Source: Podospora pseudoanserina (lineage: Eukaryota > Ascomycota > Sordariomycetes > Sordariales > Podosporaceae). From it: a stretch of 64,000 bases of DNA. The stretch covers positions 3,658,001-3,722,000 of the forward strand of contig NC_085925.1 in assembly GCF_035222485.1 (NCBI RefSeq). Direction: 5' to 3'. Numbering within the stretch: the stretch's first letter is position 1; each line of letters begins with the position of its first letter. The position numbers were made by a program, and so were the translations under genes. Under the pieces are notes generated by a model. The model was not told the origin of the DNA, searched no databases, and was given only the letters and a program-made list of their open reading frames with translations. This document shows, in pieces, positions 31,527 through 42,357 of this stretch.

Positions 31527-34277
31527 GGTGAGCTCGATTCTTGATTTGCATTGTTTTTGTTCGCAAGCGGTTATCCAGGGCGGGATGCCTAGATGGGTCT
31601 CAAAGCTTGCGCTGCAACGACTGAAGATACAAGTGAAGGAAAAGTTCGGAGGGAAATGCCGGCGGTGGTGTCTTGATATAGGCCTTGATTGGGGATCGGA
31701 CTTTCAAACGGTGAATTGACTTTGCGACGTCAATCGCAGAAGGGGTGATGATGGCGTCTTATCTTCTTGACAGACCCCTGGGTTCCAAACTCAATTCGAA
31801 TGTCAGCTCCACTGAGCCACATGATCAAAATGTACTCGACGATGTTTTCCAGCGCGAAGAGTGTGGAATATTGGAGAGAAAGGACAAACCAGCTGTCTTT
31901 GCTTGAGAAAACAATACAAGGAAAGTTGAAGAAGGGGTAGCGAGGTATACACCTCCGAGCTCAGCCGTAACCAAGTCACCAACACCAATAGCATGTTGGT
32001 GGGACTGCGACAGCAGTGTAGTCGAGCGTGCCCGAGGTACTTTTATGCCGACATTGGATGTTTTGACGGCGATGCCTGCCTCGGCGACAAGTCAAAGAAT
32101 GAAAGAGGGGTGTTTGAGCTCGATAGGCACACAACCTTAACGACAACAATCAAGTGAATTGGAAGGGCAAAAGAAGTGGATACTTGTGTCCCGGGCTAGA
32201 GCAGGCGAATGCTATAGGTATCCTACTCTTTTCTAGATATCGAATAGGAAGAGTCACCCTGAAAGCTTGAAAGCCTGTTTAGTTAAATACGCAACTTCGT
32301 CAGGTAGGCATTTGCAATAGCAAACATCTCTCATAGTAGTAGTCATGAGGCCCGCCCTTTGAAGCCTGACTAACCAAAGATGATAGCCGGCTGCAACACA
32401 CATAGTTCTTGTCGATGCCTTTGCCACCAGAAACAGCGAATTCCGAGCCCATTCTACCGCTACACCTTTCATCAAGATTCAAGGTAACATGAGAACTTTT
32501 TGCGTCGAAAGCTCTCACCTCTACCGAGAGTTGCAGGCTGCTTTTTCCACACGTCTTCTCCCAAAAATGGGTGCCACGTCATATTGCAGGGACAGCAGCT
32601 CAACACGCCAGTCATTCAAGTACTGGATGACCCGGTGAGATGATCGTTGAAAATAGCATATTTATTGACCAAGCTCATCAACGGGAGAATCACACCTTCG
32701 AGCGGTGGTTGAGGACTCTAACGAGGACAAACTGTGATCAGACCAAATCGATGAGGAAGGCACTGGAGGACAAAAGACCCCATTCAAAGCCGTCATACTG
32801 GCAGAAGATTCGAGCTAGCAACATAAGTTAAAAGTATGTGGCTTGCCAGCTTGCTGATATTCATATCTTGTCTTGTCTCACTGTCCCGATGGTCAACCAG
32901 GATGCGTCAAGGATCACAAAGCCGCCCCCCATTACTTGGCATGTTCCAGCCAGCCAGATGTCAGAAAAGCCGGCGGCAGATGGTGAGCTGCAAAAACCCA
33001 CCGTGAAGCATCGGGAGACGGTTTCAAAACCAAACGGGATCTGGGTACTGATCAGCAACGGTTACGCAAGCCGGAAGCCAAGCATTCCTTGAATCAACAC
33101 GGACCAGCCATGACATCTGTGCCAGAGGCGGGGGAGACCGCAGGACGTTGTGGAATGGGCCGCCGGTTTCGAGCGCCGTCTTCCACAGCAAGCGCCGCCG
33201 AGCTGTCATCAACAAGTCGGTTTCGAAAAGTCTTTTCTCTGCTTCGGGAAGGCTGTCAGAAGCTGGTGGTGTTGCAGCGAGACGCCGTTGGTTCCAAACG
33301 CCGCTCGTCCGTTGCGGTGGACTTTTAGCAGCTTGGCATATCACGTGAGAGGTTCCGCATTGGTGGAGATGTGTCGTGTTTGTGGAGACTGATGGCTGGT
33401 GCACTGTTTTTGTTATTTCGGGTACGAAGCCAACCCGGCCAATCTCACCGCAACATGCCGGCCGCTAATCCACTCCTGTCAGCTGTTGGAGGGCAATAAT
33501 TCGATCCAAATTTCGTGTTCTTGTCGTTTGTTCTTGGAGAATTTATGAAGATATCGGAGGTCCAAGATATCGATGGGTTCTCGATGGTGATGCAATGCCA
33601 ACCGGAATCAGGAGTTTCCAACCGCAACAGAAACTTGGAATAGCGCCCAGCTCCGGGAAGCTAGGACCAGTGGACTGACCACTCAATTGGATCGACTCTG
33701 GGACCTGCAGCAATCGCTGGTCCAATCCGGCATTGGCAGCCAAATGGCAGATCCGCGCGATATCCGGTTTCCAGTGATGGCAGCGTGCTAGGGTTTAAGT
33801 GCCTAAAGAAGACACGGACAACTGGGCCAGACCGTCTGCTGCCAACCTCTGCCAACCTCTACCAACGACCATTGGCGCTTGGCCGTCTAATTAACGAGCG
33901 ACAGACCACCCTTGGCCCACGCAATGCAGCTCTTGGATCGAGTCTTGGCCTGAGTCTTGGGGTGGCTATGCACCCCCTTTATCGAGGTTTCGGGATTCCG
34001 GGGGTGTGCTTGTTTTAATCTCCCTCTCTCCTGAAAATCTGCCTCCATCCCTCTCTTTTTTGATCCGAAAAATCATTCCAACAAACCTCTTCCTTTTCAG
34101 TCAATCGCTCATCGACTGCTTCTTCACCCCCCAGGCCATTCCGCTCGTTTTGGTGGCCTTTTTCAACCACGCTATACATTTAATTTTTTATCCAAATAGA
34201 CGCCCCTGAACCCGACTGTTTTCCATACGAACCACGATAGGATCCTGATATCGAATTCACCACCACATCACGCCACA
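31527..34277. other. long gene-free region upstream of the GH72 gene
   Basis: 2.7 kb without a supported gene. Many short frames occur on both strands, with no domain. The last ~250 bp (34015-34277) are strongly pyrimidine-rich, like the promoter and 5' leader of a highly expressed fungal gene. No tRNA or repeat seen. Confidence 0.5.
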
Positions 34278-35701
34278 ATGAAGACCACGACTGTTTTGTC
34301 CGCGCTCGCGGCTGCCGCTGCTGTGAACGCTACCCCAACTGCCACTCTCCCTCTCAAGGCCCGCCAGACGGAGCTTGAGCCCATCACTGCCACCGGCAAC
34401 GCCTTCTACAAGGGCAAGGAGAGATTCTTCGTCCGCGGTATCGACTACCAGCCAGGTGGTGCTGCCGCCAATGTCGACCCTCTGGCCGATCCCAAGGTCT
34501 GCAAGCCCGACATCGAGAAGTTCAAGAAGCTCGGCATCAACACCATCCGTGTGTACTCGACCGACAACTCCAAGGACCACGATGAGTGCATGGAGGAGCT
34601 CGCCAAGGCCGGCATCTACGTCGTCCTTGATGCCAACAACCCCTTGTACTCTATCAACCGTGACGACCCTCACACCTCGTACAACGCCATCTACCTCCAG
34701 AGCGTCTTCGCCACCATTGATGCCTTTGCCAAGTACACCAACACCATGGCTTTCTTCTCTGGCAACGAGGTCATCCACGACCACGCCAACACCACCCTCA
34801 CTGCCCGCTACGTCAAGGCCACCGACCGTGACATGCGCCGCTACATCAAGGCTCGCAAGTACCGCAAGATCCTGGTCGGATACTCTGCCGCCGATGTGAC
34901 CGAGAACCGTCTCCAGACTGCTGACTACTTCAACTGCGGTACCGATGAGGAGCGCAGCGACTTCTTCGCCTTTGTGAGTTGACCGATTTTGACCGGCCCC
35001 GAGGCCGTTACACTAACATGATGCAGAACGATTACTCTTGGTGCACTAGCAACTTCATCGAGTCCGGCTGGGACCAGAAGGTCAAGAACTTCACCGGCTA
35101 TGGTCTTCCCATCTTCCTGTCCGAGTACGGCTGCAACCACAACGTCCGTGACTTTGGAGAGCTCGAGTCCCTCATGCACCCCAACATGACCAGCGTCTAC
35201 TCCGGTGGTCTCATGTACGAGTACTCCGAGGAGCCCAACGAGTATGGTATCGTCAAGATTGAGGGTGGCGACAAGGGCAACGGTTTCGACCAGACTGGCA
35301 AGCGCACTGAGATGCAGCCCGAGTTCAACAACCTGGTCAAGGCCATGAAGGCTTTCCCCGCGCCCAAGGGTCTTGCCGGCGCCAGCACCGAGAATAAGGC
35401 TTCCAAGTGCCCCGAGAACAACGACCACTGGATCGTCAGCACCGTCCTTCCCGAGATTCCCGAGGAGGCCCTTCAGTACTTCGAGAACGGTGCTGGCAAG
35501 GGCCCCGGCCTTAACGGCAAGGGCTCCCAGTGGGCTGGCCACGTCGCTTCCAAGAGCCCCGAGTTCCCCGATGGAGATGCCCAGGGCAGCACTGGCGGCT
35601 CTGGCTCCGATGACAACGAGAATGCTGCTCCCCGCGGCGCTGCCTCGATCCTCTTCGTCTCCGGCCTCGTTGCTCTCGTTGCCGGTGCCATTTCCCTGTA
35701 A
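34278..35701 (+). CDS. GPI-anchored 1,3-beta-glucanosyltransferase, GH72 family
   Basis: Protein of 456 residues in two exons (34278-34973 and 35027-35701). The intron (34974-35026) is GTGAGT..ACTAAC..CAG. A signal peptide covers about residues 1-18. The GH72 (Gel/Gas) catalytic domain has both expected glutamates: E164 in FFSGNEVIHD (acid/base) and E265 in IFLSEYGCN (nucleophile). Cysteines are in family positions (KVCKPD, HDECME, FNCGTDE, SWCTSN). No Cys-rich CBM43 module follows, placing it with the shorter Gel1-like subgroup. A Ser/Gly-rich stretch and hydrophobic tail (ILFVSGLVALVAGAISL) form a GPI-anchor signal. The enzyme cuts and rejoins beta-1,3-glucan to lengthen wall chains at the plasma membrane. 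Codons end mostly in C or G, stronger than in any neighbour, which fits high expression. Confidence 0.95.
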
Positions 35702-36375
35702 ATAACGCCATGTTTTCTTGGGTGTTGCTTTGTTTTTTTGTTTTTGGACATAGGATACAGTTGAAGCGCTTGTGCTCTTTTTGGATAAAAAATGGGATGT
35801 TTTTTTTTTTGACAAGGTTCTTTTCTCTGGGTTCTTACATGAGCGCATTATGAACAGGTAATACCCGGGACATTTTGGTATCTGTTTCAGAGGCGGGTTT
35901 TTCGGTTGTACATGTTTGATAAAATACATGAATGTGGTTTAATGCTAATCGTACCTACATTACGCTTCTCGCTCGTGTCTGTTCCTGTTGTCGAGACTTC
36001 CTTCTCATTGCAGCAATCTGGGAATTGAGGAAGGGACTATCACGTGGACTTGCTCATTTCTCGTCCTACCTCTGTCGTCTTCAATTCCAGGTTTTTGGCC
36101 CAACCGACTCCCAGCCTGTCACATTGCGATTCAGCACACCTTCAAGGCCAGGACAGCCCTATCAGATCTTGTCATGGCGACACAGATGCTACTCGTCTTC
36201 GGAAGCGTGCAGCAGCTTGGGCAATTACCCCGCTGGCACCCGACTGTGGGCCTCACATAGGTATGGTTGTCCAGAAAACACTGATACAGGACACCAGCAG
36301 ACGCAAACCCCTTTCTGATTTTACACTACGCGCGACACCCAAAACAGTCCTCAACCATCATCGAACACATACATC
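35702..36375. other. intergenic
   Basis: 3' flank of the GH72 gene with T-rich runs (35740-35820) and the promoter of the DUF4238 gene. Nothing else recognised. Confidence 0.55.
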
Positions 36376-38861
36376 ATGACTTCACAGAGCCCCCAATATC
36401 AACACTTTGTCCCTCAGTTCCTCCTTCGTAACTTCTCTCACCCCTACAAGCCAGATGGACCAACCAAAGGCCGCAAATTCCAAAAGGGGATGTTCCCAAA
36501 AGACAAAGTCGTTCGGCACGTTGATTTCGCGGTTGATCCGCCTGTTATTTGTGAGAGTCCCGTCAACCGGATCTTGGGACTGGTCAACATGTACGACAAC
36601 CCGAACAAGCCAACCGCTTTGCAACGAGAAGTCGAGATCCTGTTCTCCAAACTTGAGCATCAAGCTAGCCAGATCTTCCGCAAGATCAGCAAGGCTTTCG
36701 AGCAGAAAAGTACCGTGGTTTCAATGTCACGAGCTGAACGCGATCTCATGCGCAAGTTCCTCTTCCTCCTCATGTACCGGAACAGAGGGTTTCATACCCG
36801 CTTCAACCATGCCACGCACGACGGGTACAACGAGGATGATAAGGAGCTTGTGCGCGAGTACATGCGCAAGAACAATATCATCACGCCACTGGATGTGTGG
36901 CTCGACGGGATCAAGACCATCATCGAGCTCCCTATGGACCCGGGAAAGAAGTGGCTGGGGGTGTTGATGGGCAAGATGTACCCTCAAGACGCCATGTGGT
37001 TCTGGTTACACGTTGAGTTCTCCTACATGGCTATTCTCACCCCTGCAGAGGATGGCGACGAGTTTATTCTGACCGACAACGCGTATGCGATATTCGAAGG
37101 CCCCAATACTTCTGCGCTGGACGCGGAGACGCAGGAAGTCATTGATACTGAATATCTTCCCCTTCATACATTTGCACCTATTTCACCCAAGCTCTTGATC
37201 GTGCTCCGAGCCGACATATTTCCCGATCCCCTGGAAGACGCTGATGAGCGTGTTAGGGAGGCGCGGAAACTTATGCGATTAGCATGTCGTGCCCCTTTGG
37301 AATCCCCAGGCTCGGAGAAGGTTCGCTCATTGCTGGCGGACCTTCCCATCTCAAAAGCTCGAAACAACTACACGGTGATCGTTGATAACCGACTTGAGCT
37401 CAAAGCCGGGCAGCCTCCTAAAAGACGTCAAACAGACAGATTCGACTTCACCATCTTCCCTGTCAAACAAAACCACGTCAACATGATCAACGGGATTCTT
37501 TTGGACAGTTGTGCCCCTTGTACAAGCATCGTGTTTGAGTCTCGTGACGCCTTTGCCCGCACACTCGAGTGGTATCTCACTGCACCTTGCAGCATGGGCA
37601 AAGTGTTGGGTGGGAAACACAAGGAGATCCGCCGCCGGGCTTTGTTAAAGTTGGAGGCCATCTCCCGAGCCTTGGGTTCGCAAAAGGAAACCAAGTGGGA
37701 AGATGTAGAAGAAGTTGTGATGGACAATATCGAGCAGTGGCGAGCAGAGAACCTTGACAAGCAACGAAATCTTGTACGGCTCATGAACGCAGATCTTGAC
37801 GGTCTATACGAAGGAGTTCACAGGCAGGCAAACAAATATGGAAGGCCATTCAACTCGAAGTCTTATGGCCCATACTTTCTCCTTGGTAAGTCTTCCATGT
37901 CTACGTTGCATTGGTCGACGCTCACGGTGTCTAACAAACTATCTCATACACAGGTGGCTCACGGTACACAGCAGAGGAGGACTTTGCACAGGCTGACTTG
38001 ATACGAAGATTCAGAATCAAGATTGACCTCTGGTCTAAAGGGATGGTTGATGAAGTTATTCGGCAGAGAAACGGGGACTTGATCGAGACTGCCTACCTTC
38101 GGCTCCCGCCACGACGTGTTTGGATGCTCATCAAGCTGATCAGACTGATGTTCCTTGCCGATCCGGATAAGCCGGTAGACCTAAAGCTAGCAAAAAGCGA
38201 ATTCGAGGGTCCAGAGGATACGATTGCACGGGGTATGTCCCGATGGGAGTTAAACTTTGATGACAGTCAAGGCTCACCGACCATAGTCCACCATCTTGTC
38301 ACACCCGAAGTCCTAAACGACCTTCTCTGGAGGACTCACATCAACGACATGTATTCGAGACGGAATCATGGCGTTGACATTTGGGCCAGGCAGAACGGCG
38401 GCTGGGATCTTGCAGCGTGGGAGATGCCGTTTTTGCATCACATACGGGGTGCGTAGAGTTGCACTCAATTCAATGACTGAGGAAATTATAACTGACAATG
38501 TCATAGGAAGCATTAGAAACTGCGGTTAGGCCACTCTAACTATCAATAATGTGGCAATACTGACTCTAGCGTGCCAGGTATACCTGCAATCGAGAAGTTC
38601 GGACTGGAAGTTCCCGGATCTCCAACCCCCGCTTGCACCATTGACACTTTTAGGGACATGAGACCGACGGATATACGCAAGACAATTGTCGAGCTCAATG
38701 TGAGGAAGCTAGCAGAGTTGGAATTTGACTCTCTTTTCGATAACCAGGTGGAAGGTCACGATCTGTTGATGGAGTTCAAAAGGCTGTTCTTCCAGCTGTC
38801 ATACCCAACCCCACCATACACGTGGTTATTGAAAATGGCAGTTCGAGCTGGAGTGTTGTGA
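36376..38861 (+). CDS. DUF4238 domain protein
   Basis: Protein of about 762 residues in at least three exons (36376-37885, 37954-38448, 38578-38861). Intron 1 (37886-37953) is GTAAGT, TCTAACA, CAG and joins YFLLG to GSRYTAEED. Intron 2 is read as 38449-38577 (GTGCGT..GCCAG). An 18-nt exon (GGAAGCATTAGAAACTGCG region, about 38507-38524) also fits the frame between two shorter introns, so that junction is uncertain. The N-terminus QYQHFVPQFLLRNFSHP is the hallmark of DUF4238 proteins, a family found in bacteria and fungi with no established function. The remainder is a long helical-looking region without signal peptide or membrane segment. It is convergent with the cytochrome b561-like gene, 67 bp apart. 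Confidence 0.85.
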
Positions 38862-38928
38862 AGAAAATGGTAAACATTAAGCAGTCGTTCTTGCTTTTCA
38901 TAAATCATTACAACAGTCTACCGATCCA

Positions 38929-40037
38929 TCACTTCATAATATCCCAAGCCGTAACCCCCGTCTTGACCTCCTCACCGCTTTTCCTTCTGACCATACTCTC
39001 ATCTTCCCCCTCCTTGGCCTTCTCGGTATCAGTCAGCTTCTTCTTCCGCTTCAGCTCAGCCCAAACGGAGACGCCAATCCAGATGGCGCCAATAACACCT
39101 GCCACAGCGGCGTACACAGTCTTTTTCTGGTTCGTGGCTTGAGATAGATGCAGACCCAAGCCACCGGTGATGATGCCGATGATGATGCTGCCCCGGCCGT
39201 TGGCCAGGTGGAGCTGGGACCAGATCTGGCGCTTTTGCACCTTGCGGAACTTGAGATGGTGCACCACGCCGAGGACGGGCTGGATGAGGAACAGAACGAG
39301 GAGGACAAGACCGAGAATAGGGTGGTAGTTTGTTGATGTATTCGACAGCTATCTCTTATTAGCATAGGGTGAAAAGAGGGGAAAAGGGGGGAACATACCA
39401 AAGACCCAGAAGGAATCCTGATCATGTTGACGAGGTAAATCCCCAGCGCAGCACCGCTAATGTAAATGATGGTGGCCAACACCTGGAAAATGACATGCAC
39501 CCAGAACCCCCACTTCCCCGGCAACACCCGGAGAAGGATCGACCCAATGGGGAAAAGAACCACCATCGCCAGCGAGGCGAGGATCCCGTGGATGGTGCGG
39601 TAGTTCATCGCTTGTTGCGTGTCGAACGGGGCGCGGGAGTTGTTGTTGCCATTGCGGTAGCGGTAGCGGTAGCCGCCTGCGTTGCCGGTGCCAAAGTAGG
39701 CGTTTGTTGATGACGCCGAGTTGGAGTTGAAGTTGGAGTTGGAGTTGGAGTTGGAGTTGGAGTTGGAGTCGGAGTTGTGGCTGCCGGAAGAGGAGGATGT
39801 GCCGTCGTTGTCGTTGTTGCTAGGGTAGTACCCACTTCCGAAGCCGGTGCTGCTGCCGCCGCCGCCGAAGGAGGACCCACTTCTACCGCTGCCGGAAGAG
39901 GAGGACCCACTTCTACCGCCGCTGCTGCTGCCACGGGCTGCCTCCACGGCGAAAGCTAAGCACGCGACGAGGAGAGCGATTTGGAGCAGGCGGAGGGTGA
40001 AGAAGGTGAGGGACTTCATTTTGAGATCAGCACTCAC
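38929..40037 (-). CDS. cytochrome b561-like membrane protein with Ser/Asn-rich ectodomain
   Basis: Protein of 352 residues in two exons (40037-39399 and 39348-38929). The intron (39349-39398, 50 nt) is GTATGT..GATAG and keeps phase 0 (SGSL to SNTSTNYHP). A signal peptide covers about residues 7-33 (LRLLQIALLVACLAFAVEA). A low-complexity Ser/Gly then Ser/Asn region follows. Five hydrophobic segments come next: IHGILASLAMVVLFPIGSIL, WVHVIFQVLATIIYISGAAL, PILGLVLLVLFLIQPVLGVV, SIIIGIITGGLGL and TVYAAVAGVIGAIWIGVSVW. Histidines sit at helix ends (TIHG, WVHV, NYHP, QLHLANGRG) as in b561 proteins that bind two hemes and move electrons across membranes. No DOMON domain is present. The tail is charged and cytosolic. 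An alternative start is the ATG at 40019. Confidence 0.85.
39721..39768 (-). repeat. hexanucleotide microsatellite coding Ser-Asn repeats
   Basis: About eight copies of TTGGAG (AACTCC on the coding strand), one imperfect, coding the Ser/Asn run of the cytochrome b561-like protein. Likely length-variable between strains. Confidence 0.85.
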
Positions 40038-41443
40038 TCTACACCAAAAAGAAAAGTATGTACAACGAAGGTGGTAAAGAGGTGAGGATTATGATAACCA
40101 TGGGCGTGCCATGGCTTTTTAATTAAATCATATTTTGACAAGCTGCCGCAGGCACCCAACGTGGTACCAAAAAGGTCCATCAGCAGCACTGCCTGACGGG
40201 ACCTAGACCGCATTGTGGCATGCCGGCCGCGGGGATGGGAACAGGGGTCTCAGGGGCCTCCTGGGTGAGGTGGTGGGTGCGCATTGCGGCGCGGGTTTGG
40301 TGGTGCTGTTTAGTTCGGCGGGGTTGGGGTGATAGTTCCGGGCGCTAATTGTTTGTAGGTAGTGGGAAGAGAATAGCCGAGGTGTCACTGGGGATGGCAT
40401 GTAGAAATTGCAAACTGGAAGCTGGAGATATTTGTTGATCGCAAGCTGGAGTTTTGGAGATTCTGGTCTGGGACTTTTGATGGGATTTTGAACGAGTTTG
40501 GTAAGGTAGGCAGCTGGTAATGCGATGTTCAAGATGCGACGGGCGCTAAGACTTGAGTCCGAAAGCTTAACGTCCATTTGCTCTGGTCCCCGGGCGCTCC
40601 TGACAGGGGCTTAGTATCACTGGGGGAAAGGGCAAGAGGAGGGTATAAAACAGTCGGTTTATTGTGGCTTCAGATCCTTGTGATGGCACCTGTGAAAATC
40701 ATCAGTTTGTATTTTGGCTGGTCTCGATATGTAAGGATCTTTTATTCGGCGCTAAGTATTTCAAGGAAAAATGGAAATGAAAGAGGATGTGATGGATGTT
40801 GGCTCCCTCCCACTAACAATTCTTTCACCACTGTATCGTGAGAAAAAAAGAGCAAGCTAGTGCTTGACTCTTGGCAGGCGTTTCTTTGGCCTTTGCTGTC
40901 CCAGCAGTTTGTATGCCAACATTTCATTGGCTGGATTTACGGGGCAACTGAGCCCTGCATCTCCACGCATAGGGCAGGTGCAATATGTGCTTGCATTGCA
41001 GGATGTCGGGTCCGGGTGCACTGTCGACTTGAGTCCGAATCGAAGTCGCTGTCTAATCTATTCGAGGCATCAACTGTCGTCACAGTCTGACAAAGGATTC
41101 GGGGGCCAGGGACAAAGAACCCTAACCTTCAACACAAGCGTAGTGTTCATAATGCAATTGTTAATGAACAATTGGCTGTATTTGAAACGAGCCACGAAGA
41201 CGCCATGATAAATCAGCAGTATTATTTAAGCCCACCTCCCCTTCCCAGTTTCGACTCAGAAACCACATCCATCTCGACAGTAATCTACCCCCACAACAAG
41301 CTGACGTCTCATACACCTGGAGTGCAGTGAGACGATAACAAAGCCAAGTGGCACGAAACCTTTGTCGAGATCTGCTAACCCCCCACACAGCTATCCCCCT
41401 CCCCAAACCACAGGTAAGTTCAAACTGAGAAACCACAGCAAAA
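40038..41443. other. intergenic
   Basis: Divergent promoter region between the b561-like gene and the small CxxC protein gene. A minus frame at 40203-40577 has no recognisable content. No repeat or RNA seen. Confidence 0.5.
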
Positions 41444-41812
41444 ATGTGCAAATACTTCGACCTCTACCTCCAATGCCCCCGCTGCCGCGAAAACTCCCCC
41501 GAACAAAAGGTCGAAATCGCCCTCTGCCAGCTCGCCAAATACCTCCCTGCTAGCGTGAAGAAGAACGGGGGCATCTGTGACGATCTCAAAACCCGCGAAC
41601 TCACAGGAGTCTACGTCGAGGAGGAGCTCTGCGAACAGTGCAAGAACTCACCAAAAAGCAAGCCCAAGTTTCAGGCTTCGGGCGCTGAGTTAAGACTCTT
41701 CTTTGCGCAACTTTGGCGTCAGCACCGCGAGACTGAGATACAGCTTGGACCGAGGAAGCAGGAGAGGCAGAAGTTGGAGATCTCGAAGGATGGGAAGAGT
41801 ATGATGTTTTAG
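41444..41812 (+). CDS. small CxxC-containing hypothetical protein
   Basis: Intronless 122-residue protein with a good start context (GCAAAAATG). Two Cys pairs stand out: LQCPRCRENS near residue 13 and ELCEQCKNS near residue 63, with single cysteines at 2, 28 and 45. This could form one or two metal sites. The C-terminal third is basic and probably helical (QLWRQHRETEIQLGPRKQER). No signal peptide or membrane segment. I do not recognise the family; similar short CPxC proteins are common in Sordariomycetes and uncharacterised. Confidence 0.65.
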   Translation: MCKYFDLYLQCPRCRENSPEQKVEIALCQLAKYLPASVKKNGGICDDLKTRELTGVYVEEELCEQCKNSPKSKPKFQASGAELRLFFAQLWRQHRETEIQLGPRKQERQKLEISKDGKSMMF

Positions 41813-42357
41813 GAGGTAGGTAAGTATAGATAACATAGTAAGTGAACCGCTGAGTGTGGTTTACGCGTAATATTATCTTGATTAAATACCAAACTATTCT
41901 GAACATACCGTAGACTGATACTGTTTGTGCCAAGTATAACCTGGAAATTGTTTGTTCAAGTAGCTTCTTACCTACAGGGAAACGGTTGGGAGCTTTCATG
42001 TGCTTGACGTGTAAATTTGCAACTTCTTCAAAGAAAAATTGCTTCCATTACCTTCAGACGTCAGTTGGCGTGATTTGTCAGTCTGCGGTGTGATGACTGA
42101 GCCAAGTGCGTGCGTGCATACTATTTGGTGATATCGTATGATGTGGCTATTCGCCAAGAGCTTAAGCCTAACGGATGCCCTCTTTACCTCAAGTACTCAG
42201 GATACCTACCTTCTCAAGGCAGTCGCCCATACTCATCAACAACTTGAAGCAGTCGAGCTCCCTAGCTCTATTCATCAAATCTTCATCGATCTAGTTATCT
42301 ACCTACCTTGTTCGGTATACCCCGCCCACCTGCTATACACAAGGTTTCAAGCCCAAC
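41813..42357. other. intergenic
   Basis: 3' flank of the small protein gene and promoter of the ankyrin/CorA-like gene. Nothing recognised. Confidence 0.5.

Noticed and set aside
34375-34899. 174-codon Ser/Thr/Pro frame inside the GH72 gene
   Set aside because: A shifted frame over GC-rich codons of the real gene.
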